DNA of 64,000 nt from Dermatophagoides farinae (lineage: Eukaryota; Arthropoda; Arachnida; Sarcoptiformes; Pyroglyphidae). Below, one piece after another: positions 56,414 to 64,000 of the stretch. Every line of letters starts with the position of its first letter. Position 1 is the first letter of the stretch. Under the pieces are notes generated by a model. The model had not been told where the DNA came from, did no database searches, and saw only the letters and a program-made list of their open reading frames with translations. The DNA lies in assembly GCF_024713945.1 (NCBI RefSeq), contig NC_134684.1, positions 3,541,001-3,605,000 of the forward strand, in the 5' to 3' direction. Made by a program: the position numbers and the translations under genes.

Positions 56414-57575
56414 TTAATTTTCATTCTGTTTATCGGGATTAGCACCATCGTCTTCTTTTTTAGAGTCACCCATCGCGCTTCGAAGTTGTTCCATCAATTC
56501 AGGATTAGCTTGACGAATTTGATCGGCAAATTGCTGACCACTAATTAAAATGAATATGTAATCATTCATTTCTATGAAATATTTCCGCAACAAAACTTAC
56601 ACTTGCAAAAACGCTTCCATTGGATTAGATGAAGCCGTTCCACCAGATTGATCACCAATATTGGCTGGCTGTTCAGGATTATCCTGTGGCTGTTGACCCA
56701 TTGAACCCAACATTTGTGAAAACCTAGAGATAAAAATTTACTGGTTAAAATTATGAACTATAAAAGGGAAATTTTTCATACATATTCTGCATATTTGGAT
56801 TGGACATGATTTGAGAGGCAAAGTTCATCAATTGTGGATTGTTGAACAGATTACCGAACCCCATATTAGAGAATTGAGTCTGTTCTTCTTGAAGTTTTTC
56901 CTCAGCCAAACGAAGATTGTTCTTGTTACTTTCGCTTGGATCTAATTCAACAGCTTTTTTGTAACAATCTCTAGCACGTTGATGATCCTTTAGATTGACA
57001 TATGCCAAACCCATTCGACAATAAGCTTTACTATAATTTGGATCTCTTCGAATGGCCACTTTACAATCTTCTAATGCAGCCGTATGGTTATCCAATTTAC
57101 TTTGAGCCGCAGCACGATTACAATAATAGATTGGATTAGAATCATCCAAGTCGATTGCTTTGGTATAAGATTCCAATGCTTCTTGATATTTACCACTTTT
57201 CATTAATTCATTACCTTCATTCTTCAATTCATTTGCCTTTGTTTTATCTTCTTCAGATACAATCTTTTGTGAATCCTGTTTTTCACATTTCATATAATCG
57301 GAAAATATTTCCATGATTGGTTTTTTTGAATGCAATGTTCCATCAACAGGATTAATACTATAAGCCAGTCTCCAAACATTGAATGGCAACTTGATTGATG
57401 ATTAAATATTGAATTTATTAATTAGAATCGATACTACGTGAAGTAAAAAAAAATACATACCTTCAATGCTTTCTTTCGAATCAGCCGATAATTCATCATT
57501 GTTCAATTCCTCTGAAAGGAATTGCATGAATGATGCAACGAATCTAGTTTTCATATTGGAATTTGAATCGGACAT
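56414..57575 (-). CDS. SGTA: Small glutamine-rich TPR co-chaperone (frame broken once)
   Basis: Cytosolic co-chaperone that hands tail-anchored and mislocalised hydrophobic proteins to the BAG6/GET machinery and binds Hsp70/Hsp90 through its TPRs. Four exons on the minus strand: 57461-57575, 56782-57389, 56601-56723, 56414-56540; about 323 residues (human 313). The N-terminal dimerisation region contains FVASFMQFLSEEL and VAIQCLET, then AYSINPVDG. Three TPRs span about residues 80-185 (ANELKNEGNELMKSGKYQEA, YCNRAAAQSKLDNHTAALED, AYCRMGLAYVNLKDHQRARD). The C-terminus is rich in Asn, Met and Gln (NNPQLMNFASQIMSNPNMQN) as in SGTA. VAIQCLET and AYSINP, contiguous in the family, are in different frames here because of a surplus G at 57365-57366 (minus strand GG). 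Phase bookkeeping also needs one base fewer in this exon. Confidence 0.94.
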
Positions 57576-57761
57576 TTTTTTTCGTTGAAACTTTAAAACT
57601 TTATATATCAGTGGAATTATAAACGTTGGAAATTTTTGCTTATGATTTAAGACAAAAAATCATTGAATGATCAATCAAAAAAAAAATTCATGCCTGCCAT
57701 ATGATGCAAGAAAAGGACCATCCATCAATGATAGGACCATGAAAAGAAAACCAAAAATAAA
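57576..57761. promoter_or_regulatory. Divergent spacer between SGTA and SURF1
   Basis: 186 bases separate the two start codons. The sequence is AT-rich with no motif I can name. Probably a shared bidirectional promoter, by geometry. Confidence 0.45.
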
Positions 57762-58874
57762 TTGATGATGATCAACATCGAAAAAAAAATGAATGCACTG
57801 TCTTTAAATTTTCGATTATTTGGTGGAAAAACGATTTACATTCATATGATTTCCAATTTTCGATCTATTAAGCCGCCATTACATCATGTACAATGTTATC
57901 GTCATTTTAATGCAAAAAATAAACCACCACCCAACAACAACAAGTATAAGAAACAGAATTGGACCATTATGGATAATATGATCCAAGTGTGTTACAAATT
58001 TGAATAAAGTTTCAAATCTAATGGCTGGCCATTTTTTTTACATTTAGGCAGCTCGTAATGTCTGGATAGTGCCATTTTCATTGGCCATTTACAATGGAAT
58101 AAAACAATATAAAAATGATCGACAAAAATCTGATTCAACTTTGACCATCGAAGATCTGGATAAAATTCCACCAGTAGAACTACCTAATGAGTAAGTTTTC
58201 ACAAATATTATCATCATAATAACAGAATTTGTTCGCCCTACGAAAGGCCCGAAGAGATACAAAGACTAATGTGTCGAAAAGTCAAATTACGAGGATATTT
58301 TGAACATGATAAAGAATTTCTTCTATCACAAAGAACAAATTTGCAATTATCCGATAATACTAATATATCACCGTTTAATCGATCCGGTTATCATGTTTTG
58401 ACACCATTCGTTCTTGAAAATGGCCGCCGTGTTCTCGTCAATCGTGGTTGGATATCGGAATTTCGCAAAAAACCCGAATCAAGACAATCTGGACAGATAC
58501 AGGGAATTGTCGAATTCAATGCTTATGTAACATTTGATGAAAAAGTATGTGAAATTTTTGTTATTGCAAAAAAAATTCAATTGAATAATTCTATTCAACA
58601 GATGGATATGGTCACAATAATTCGAACAATGTTTTGCAAATACTTTTATTTGTATCGTTCGGAAACGTTGGATAATATTTTGAACATGGAAAAACTAGTC
58701 GAAAAACTTCAAATCGAACCGATGGCTATATTTGTGGCAGATCGAGAAAGTACACATAAAATGGGCCCGATTGGTGGCCAATTATCGTTCGAAAATGAAA
58801 TGGAGTTTTTTCAACAATATAGAAAAGTTTTTTCTTATTTAATGATAGCATTTGTTATGTATCTCATATTTTAA
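57762..58874 (+). CDS. SURF1: Cytochrome c oxidase assembly factor SURF1
   Basis: Inner mitochondrial membrane factor for an early step of cytochrome c oxidase assembly. Four exons: 57762-57986, 58048-58190, 58226-58544, 58602-58874; introns of 61, 35 and 57 bases, 319 residues (human 300). The first of several in-frame Met codons is used; the basic N-terminus suits mitochondrial import. Family signatures: VKLRGYFEHDKEFLL, GYHVLTPFVLENGRRVLVNRGWI, PESRQSGQIQGIVE, and near the end KMGPIGGQLSFENE with a C-terminal helix FSYLMIAFVMYLIF. Two regions are degenerate: the first membrane helix and its following Gly-x-Trp-Gln motif are not recognisable (WIVPFSLAIYNGIKQYKND instead), and the usual P-x-N-x-P and tryptophan block is reduced to KYFYLYRSE. 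The third intron is a multiple of three without stops. The 35-base second intron is unusually short. Confidence 0.88.
58645..58650 (-). terminator. Candidate COQ4 polyadenylation signal inside SURF1
   Basis: TTTATT on the plus strand reads AATAAA on the minus strand, about 240 bases past the COQ4 stop codon and within SURF1 exon 4. It is the first canonical hexamer I see in that direction; a non-canonical signal nearer the stop is possible. Confidence 0.35.
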
Positions 58875-58888
58875 GGCTATCAATTCAC

Positions 58889-59890
58889 TCATACATGTGA
58901 TCGTATTTTACCGATTTTCGGAGGTTTCGGAATATTTAACTCTTTTCTTAAGTCTTCAAAATCCTGTTCAAAACGTTCTTCGTAATAAATGCACATGAAT
59001 TTTTTAGCCTGATGGCCACATTGTAATGCCCATGGAAGTCCTTGGTTCAGGTATACTTGTCTAGCTTTGGCATTCAATTTCACGGCTCCAAATAAACCAC
59101 CAAACCAACATAATGGCAGACCAGTCTGAATAGCTTCTACCCATTTGACAAGAACTTCACCCAACATGTTGGTCGGCATTGAAAGAATGCAATGTACGAG
59201 ATCATGTACTTCACGATAACGTTGACAAACATATGCCAATTCGGGATCATCAACAAATCGAACCTGTTTTCGTGAATCTGGTGTAATTTTCTTTTTGGAT
59301 TTTCAATGAAAAAAAAAAAATTTTTAGCAACAGAATAGAAAAAATGTACACAAATCTTTACATTGATTCTCAAAAAGTCATAGTAATTATAACCAAAAGT
59401 ATTTGGAGGAAGTTGACCTAATGCTTCAAGATCAATAGTTGTCGAATGGATCCTCGGTTGATCACGAATGATTCGTTGTCCTTCTGGATGTTTTAACATT
59501 TCAGTATACATCTGTCGTAATGCATAATGGCCAGTTGTTTCACCAAATGTGGCAACTGCATCTATGGAGAATCAAAATACTATTTATCATCATCAGTATA
59601 CATCAACGTTTGTCATTAGAGTTACCATCACGGTATGGATCATTAAGAGCTGCTAACGCTGAACCAACTGACAATAAAGTTCTTTGAATTGGTGATAAAA
59701 GGATGTGGCCATCATACATGGGCAGTTGTTCGATATTATCATCATCGTTTTTATGAGAAAATTCCGATTCATCATATGTTTGTTGATGATTATCTTGATA
59801 TAATCTTTTACTACCACATATCATTTGTTTATTGATCGTATTCAGGAAACCAATCCTGGTCAATTGTCGGACAATATTCGGCCTTAACAT
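58889..59890 (-). CDS. COQ4: Ubiquinone biosynthesis protein COQ4
   Basis: Matrix-side inner-membrane protein of the coenzyme Q synthesis complex. Three exons on the minus strand: 59626-59890, 59362-59561, 58889-59290; introns of 64 and 71 bases, 288 residues (human 265). [17 protein letters not shown] is a basic mitochondrial presequence. The conserved zinc-ligand pattern HDxxH(11)E is intact in [17 protein letters not shown]. Also conserved: [40 protein letters not shown] and [18 protein letters not shown]. The start is the first ATG in frame; the upstream reading only continues through TTG. The exon 3 acceptor (CCAAAAAG) is A-rich. Its stop codon is 14 bases from the SURF1 stop on the other strand. 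Confidence 0.96.
58984..58989 (+). terminator. Candidate SURF1 polyadenylation signal inside COQ4
   Basis: AATAAA about 110 bases after the SURF1 stop, lying antisense within COQ4 exon 3. If used, SURF1 transcripts would be complementary to more than 100 bases of COQ4 coding sequence. Confidence 0.4.
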
Positions 59891-60082
59891 TTTGTTTGGA
59901 GAATGCAAATCATTTTTTTCAAAAAAAAAAAAAAAACAATTCAGACGCTTTAACGACCAATGTATCGATTGTAGACAATCGATTAAAATTGAATCATTCT
60001 TTTTTTATTTTGAAACGCAATTTTTATATGATAATTCACATCATCATGATTGTGGTCAAATTTATTAACTAAAGAATTTAAA
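59891..60082. promoter_or_regulatory. Divergent spacer between COQ4 and the sorting nexin gene
   Basis: 192 bases between start codons, with an A run at about 59921-59936 and ATTGTAGACAATCGATTA-like sequence nearby. A shared promoter is inferred from geometry only. Confidence 0.45.
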
Positions 60083-62413
60083 ATGTTGCTATTCGATTTA
60101 ATCATTCTATATCTATTGGCAACAATATTTTTCCTTCTAGTCTTGGCATTCTATTCATCAATTCAAAAATATTTCGAAATTTTGTACAATGAAAATTGTT
60201 TCGGTTTAGCGGCTATATTTGATTTTGCCCATAATGTTTACCAAAATTTCAATGATCATTTAAACCATTGGATCAAAAATCTGAGCTACAAATGTTTTAA
60301 AAATGTTCGCTTCAATTCATTTCGTTATTGGTCATATTGTCATTATTATTACGATTTGGATGGAAAAAATGTGAAAAACTATTCCGATGATGATCATCAG
60401 AATATAAAATTGGAGATCAATAAATTGACCGAAGCTATATGTGTACATTATATTGATTTCTGGTATGATTGTATTCAATCTTCATTACCTAGTGATGGTG
60501 AAAATTTTCGAAAATTATTCAAAAAATATCTAAATGAAACAATCTATAATTTTTATCGGCTAACACAGCAAAAATTTTGTAATGATTCAAGTTTTGCCAT
60601 TCAAATCGTTGATAAACTCAACGATTGTTTAAAGGAAAGACGTCATTATAGACATCATAAAGATTTTGATGATATTGAACAACGGATCTATTCACAGGTT
60701 TTAGATGATATTTTCATTCATATTTTACCGAAAGATGTAAATTCTTTGATAACCAAATGTGATGATGGACATAATTCTGTTCGCCTTTTTGTTTATAATA
60801 TTTTTATTTATACTTTATTATTACCTTCTATACAAAAAATTACCGATCCACTTTTTATACTCTACAATTATCTTTATCTATGTTCAACATGTTTTGGCAC
60901 CATGTCTTTAGAAGATTTTTTATTTCATCTTGAAAATAATTCCCGTCCATCTAATGTGGACACATTGGAAAATTCAGCACAAAATTTTCGACCAGACGAA
61001 TCAGTTGATCAGCTAAATAACGAGCAATCATCTAGTACGAATGATTGGAGCAAAGGATTTTTCAATGAAATCCGTATCAGTCAGGCAAAGATTTCAACAA
61101 CCAATCCTTTTATGAATAATAACATGAATCATTCGGACAAATCCAAAGTAAATCCTTACATTGATTATATTATTGTATACAATGTGTTGGTTATTGATGA
61201 TAAACATCCAAATTGTCAACCACATTGGCAATCATATCAAGTTTCACGTCGATTTAGTGAATTTTTATCGTTTCAATATCGGCTTGAAAAACATCCTGAT
61301 TATCGTAGATATATGGTACGATTGAAAAGAAAACCATCTAGTATTTATTTCCATCCAAATTCATTGTTCAGTCATCTAATACCGATAACATCTCGTAATA
61401 ATTTGAATGCAAACTCTACATTTGTTCAACAACGACGTGAACATTTATCGGATTTTCTAAATGAATTATCGCATATAAAAGTGATCAATGAATCGAAAGA
61501 ATTTTGCGAATTTCTTGGCTACAAATTCAAAACCTTAATCGAAACAAAACAACTTCTTGCAAAAGATTTATTGAACAAAGAAGAATCTAATGGAAAAAAG
61601 AAAGTATCGAAATTCTCATTACTCAATCTGAATCGAATGAAAGGATATTTTGAAATATTTTTACCGGTAAAAGCTAAATTCGGTCAAATAGCCACACAAA
61701 TTGAAAATCTATATGTTAATCATCAAACTTTGAATAAATTTTCCATCACTCCAATCGAATTTGATGATCCAATGACGAATGAAATGATTTTGAAGAATAA
61801 TCTTGAAATATGGTGCCAATCACAACAACGATTGGATCAAGATGATGACCAACATTTGAATAAAAAATATTGTAATCAGATTCGTGAAGAAATCAAACCC
61901 GAAGATTATTTGTCACTTTATCAACGGATAACGAGCACTATAACATTGCTAATATTCAGAAACGATAGATTCATTTCAATGCAATTTTTAGTGCACAAGA
62001 TTAGCTGTTTTCTTATGGTTTGGTATGCTAAACTACAGAATAATTTCCGATACAATGAATTTTTCCGTTCTTATATTCATTCATTACATCAATATATTAG
62101 TGGTGATTGTGTTCAGCCACCAAATCTAATGACATATGAACGTTTTGTTGAATTTTTCAACGATTCAACAAATGCAAAAGTAATACTGCAAAAATATATT
62201 GATTTAAACAAACAACAATATGTGGCCAATTATCAACGAAAAATTGAAAATGGTAGTGTTTATGGCAAATTGATCAATTTTGTCTTGAATACAACATTCA
62301 TTGTAATCGATTATCATGCTAATAACTTGATATCAACATTCAACAATCAAAAATATAATCGTTACATTGTCATGAATTTGGCTAAAGTTTTTCGTGATAA
62401 AATTGTTGTTTGA
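60083..62413 (+). CDS. PXA-PX sorting nexin, SNX19-like, single exon
   Basis: 776-residue membrane-anchored sorting nexin in one uninterrupted exon. The start is the first ATG in frame; earlier frame only has TTG. A membrane segment (LIILYLLATIFFLLVLAFYSS) begins at residue 5. A divergent PXA-type helical region follows (about 95-280; LTEAICVHYIDFWYDCIQSS). Then comes a PX phosphoinositide-binding domain (about 372-508) with YQVSRRFSEFLSFQYRLE, whose Arg-Arg-Phe-Ser-Glu matches the PI3P-binding motif, and FVQQRREHLSDFLNEL. The C-terminal 230 residues fit a Nexin_C region (LVHKISCFLMVWYAKLQNNF). No RGS domain is seen between PXA and PX, which favours SNX19 over SNX13/14/25. Predicted to act at endosome or ER-lipid-droplet membranes. 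Subfamily is uncertain. Confidence 0.82.
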   Translation: MLLFDLIILYLLATIFFLLVLAFYSSIQKYFEILYNENCFGLAAIFDFAHNVYQNFNDHLNHWIKNLSYKCFKNVRFNSFRYWSYCHYYYDLDGKNVKNYSDDDHQNIKLEINKLTEAICVHYIDFWYDCIQSSLPSDGENFRKLFKKYLNETIYNFYRLTQQKFCNDSSFAIQIVDKLNDCLKERRHYRHHKDFDDIEQRIYSQVLDDIFIHILPKDVNSLITKCDDGHNSVRLFVYNIFIYTLLLPSIQKITDPLFILYNYLYLCSTCFGTMSLEDFLFHLENNSRPSNVDTLENSAQNFRPDESVDQLNNEQSSSTNDWSKGFFNEIRISQAKISTTNPFMNNNMNHSDKSKVNPYIDYIIVYNVLVIDDKHPNCQPHWQSYQVSRRFSEFLSFQYRLEKHPDYRRYMVRLKRKPSSIYFHPNSLFSHLIPITSRNNLNANSTFVQQRREHLSDFLNELSHIKVINESKEFCEFLGYKFKTLIETKQLLAKDLLNKEESNGKKKVSKFSLLNLNRMKGYFEIFLPVKAKFGQIATQIENLYVNHQTLNKFSITPIEFDDPMTNEMILKNNLEIWCQSQQRLDQDDDQHLNKKYCNQIREEIKPEDYLSLYQRITSTITLLIFRNDRFISMQFLVHKISCFLMVWYAKLQNNFRYNEFFRSYIHSLHQYISGDCVQPPNLMTYERFVEFFNDSTNAKVILQKYIDLNKQQYVANYQRKIENGSVYGKLINFVLNTTFIVIDYHANNLISTFNNQKYNRYIVMNLAKVFRDKIVV

Positions 62414-62539
62414 ATTTGTAAGAAAAAAAATATACTATTTCGATCCAAACTGAGCCAACATTTGTATACATGTGTTAGATTCGATCAATCAATTGAATTT
62501 GATTCTTTATTTATGTTTTCTGTATATTTTTATCGATCG

Positions 62540-62545
62540 AATAAA
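62540..62545 (+). terminator. Candidate polyadenylation signal of the sorting nexin gene
   Basis: AATAAA 127 bases after the sorting-nexin stop and only 30 bases before the next start codon on the same strand. Cleavage 10 to 30 bases downstream would fall at or just before the ATG at 62575. Confidence 0.5.
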
Positions 62546-62574
62546 ATTATAATTCAAGTGATGAATTTTTAATT

Positions 62575-64000
62575 ATGGAACAATTATTAAATCTTTATAT
62601 TCAAGATGAATTATCTATCGATAGTATTGAACAATGGTTTCAGGGTCATTATGATATCAAAGGTGGAAACGATTTGGATGCACAGCTTTTCATTTCATAT
62701 TTCATTGAGCATCTTCATTCATCATTTAATTGGCTTTTAAAACAAATTAATAACAATGTCATCCTTGCCAATAATAACATTTCGATTACAAATGAAAATC
62801 TGAATATTGATGATGAAGATGCATTTCCTTCGTTGAATATCCAGTCACAACAAATGAAAAAACGTATAAAACCAACATCGATCGATGCAAATCAATCACT
62901 CATCAAAGGTAATGGGAATTTATTCAAATGTTCAACAGCCAAAAATAAACCCATATCATCGAAAAATAGTGATTATTTGAAAGAAGAACGAGAAATGTTG
63001 AAACAATTCAAGATGAATATGTCAATTAATAATTTTCAAAAAAATGACAATGAAGAACAGGCAAGAAAAAATGAATTCGAAAATGTTACTGCTGTTGTTA
63101 TTGAGCCAAAATTTGATAAAATTGTTAAAACAAATCGAGAAAAAATTCAAAAAATTGAACAATTGTATAGCTTGATATTGATCAATAATTATTGGCCATA
63201 TCTATTTGAAGAGATTAAATTCATTGTCGAAGTTGTCAGTAAAAAATCTGTGATTGAATCATCGAACGTGATTGCTGATTGTGATAATACTCAAGTCATT
63301 TATTTTGATTTCAACAAACTATTCAATTCTTATCATAATTGTTATTACTTTGGTTGGCTTTCATTCGACCAAATTGTCATCAAGAAATCTTTTTTTACAT
63401 GTTTTAATGTGAATGTCATTCATCATCTCATAGATAATCCGTTTCTATTCACATTTACAGAATCATCATCATATATACGCACAGTATTGAATAATTTTTT
63501 ATCACAGAAGCTACATTCAGCTTCTATATCAACAAATTTTACGGCTGAAGATGATAATCCATTTGTTTCGTTTCAATTGGAAACTGATGGCAAACAAAAT
63601 TTTCCAGATGGATATTCATTCTCAACGTTTCGACGACAACGAGATGAATTTTATCGCCTTTACAAACAATTTAATGAAAATTCTTGGTCAACGTTCATGT
63701 CTGGTAATAAAACAAATCGTTCATTGTTTATTGCTGGTATTCAAAATATATTTACCATGTGCAAAGATGTTGGCAACAGTTATCATTTGGCCCGGTTATT
63801 TGTTGATCAATTAGTGAAATCATGCAGTAATCAACTGTATGGAAATGCTGATTCGACAAAAATTCTAAACGAATCGTTTGAACAACATCGTGGTATCAAA
63901 ATCAACCAGGACCGGTTGAATAAACTACAGAATCGTATCGTAGAACGGAAGCATCAAGCTGAGAATTTGTTTGAGCCAGAAAACTTGTACAGCGACAATT
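62575..64000 (+). CDS. CDAN1: Codanin-1-like protein, 5' part (runs off the window)
   Basis: An open frame of 475 codons starts at MEQLLNLYIQDELSID and remains open at the window edge, so the gene is partial at its 3' end. The N-terminus has an acidic short motif DDEDAFPSLNIQ, then a basic, Ser/Asn-rich linker. The later part has KEEREMLKQFK and, most tellingly, NPFVSFQLETDGKQNFPDGY followed by SFSTFRRQRDEFYRLYKQF, which resembles the core of codanin-1. In animals codanin-1 binds the histone chaperone Asf1 in the cytosol and limits histone supply; it is linked to erythroid nuclear defects in humans. No intron is needed in this stretch. Identification rests on remembered similarity over one conserved block and is less certain than for the neighbours. 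Confidence 0.65.
   Translation, partial: MEQLLNLYIQDELSIDSIEQWFQGHYDIKGGNDLDAQLFISYFIEHLHSSFNWLLKQINNNVILANNNISITNENLNIDDEDAFPSLNIQSQQMKKRIKPTSIDANQSLIKGNGNLFKCSTAKNKPISSKNSDYLKEEREMLKQFKMNMSINNFQKNDNEEQARKNEFENVTAVVIEPKFDKIVKTNREKIQKIEQLYSLILINNYWPYLFEEIKFIVEVVSKKSVIESSNVIADCDNTQVIYFDFNKLFNSYHNCYYFGWLSFDQIVIKKSFFTCFNVNVIHHLIDNPFLFTFTESSSYIRTVLNNFLSQKLHSASISTNFTAEDDNPFVSFQLETDGKQNFPDGYSFSTFRRQRDEFYRLYKQFNENSWSTFMSGNKTNRSLFIAGIQNIFTMCKDVGNSYHLARLFVDQLVKSCSNQLYGNADSTKILNESFEQHRGIKINQDRLNKLQNRIVERKHQAENLFEPENLYSDN

Noticed and set aside
59603-59908. COQ4 start at the upstream TTG (MHSPNK)
   Set aside because: Non-ATG; the ATG at 59890 gives a typical mitochondrial presequence.

Overview
This is nuclear DNA from a small, AT-rich eukaryotic genome. 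The genes have short GT-AG introns (mostly about 40 to 130 bases; only the ovo introns reach 1 kb) and animal-specific families (Ovo, SREK1, TRAPPC13, a MAM-domain secreted protein). Coding exons are full of CAA, GAT and AAT runs, and the intergenic DNA is saturated with (GAT)n, (GT)n and homopolymers. An arthropod fits best and an astigmatid mite (dust-mite or scab-mite type) is my leading guess; this is inference from gene structure and composition, not from a species-specific marker. I see no transposase, reverse transcriptase, rRNA, convincing tRNA or CRISPR.

Layout. Positions 1-1992: gene-free flank. 1993-6707 (minus): a complete six-exon ovo/OVOL zinc-finger transcription factor, followed upstream by a gene-free 13.7 kb stretch. 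20379-22064 (minus): an ATG4C/D-type autophagy protease, head-to-head with SREK1 (plus, 23142-25462), an RS-domain splicing regulator whose promoter and first exon are tandemly duplicated around a 20-base minisatellite. 25463-39960: a second gene desert. 39961-41857 (plus): a glutamine/glycine-rich four-helix membrane protein with tetraspanin-like helices. 45011-46840 (minus): HIBCH. 47994-51277 (minus): a secreted four-MAM-domain protein.

From 52340 to the window end the DNA becomes a compact housekeeping cluster of alternating orientation: ABCB8 (minus), TRAPPC13 (plus), SGTA (minus), SURF1 (plus), COQ4 (minus), a PXA-PX sorting nexin (plus) and a codanin-1-like gene (plus, running off the edge). 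Divergent pairs share spacers of 170 to 192 bases; convergent pairs are separated by 102 and only 14 bases. Four products (HIBCH, ABCB8, SURF1, COQ4) act in mitochondria: valine catabolism, inner-membrane transport, cytochrome oxidase assembly and coenzyme Q synthesis.

Exon models were built by hand from splice motifs, reading phase and family similarity. Three genes (Atg4, the MAM gene, SGTA) each contain one surplus base that breaks the frame inside an otherwise conserved protein. All three are of the same kind (one extra base in a short homopolymer), which suggests assembly error more than biology, but each should be checked. The most distinctive biology is the SREK1 first-exon duplication with its minisatellite, and the chimeric tetraspanin-like protein.
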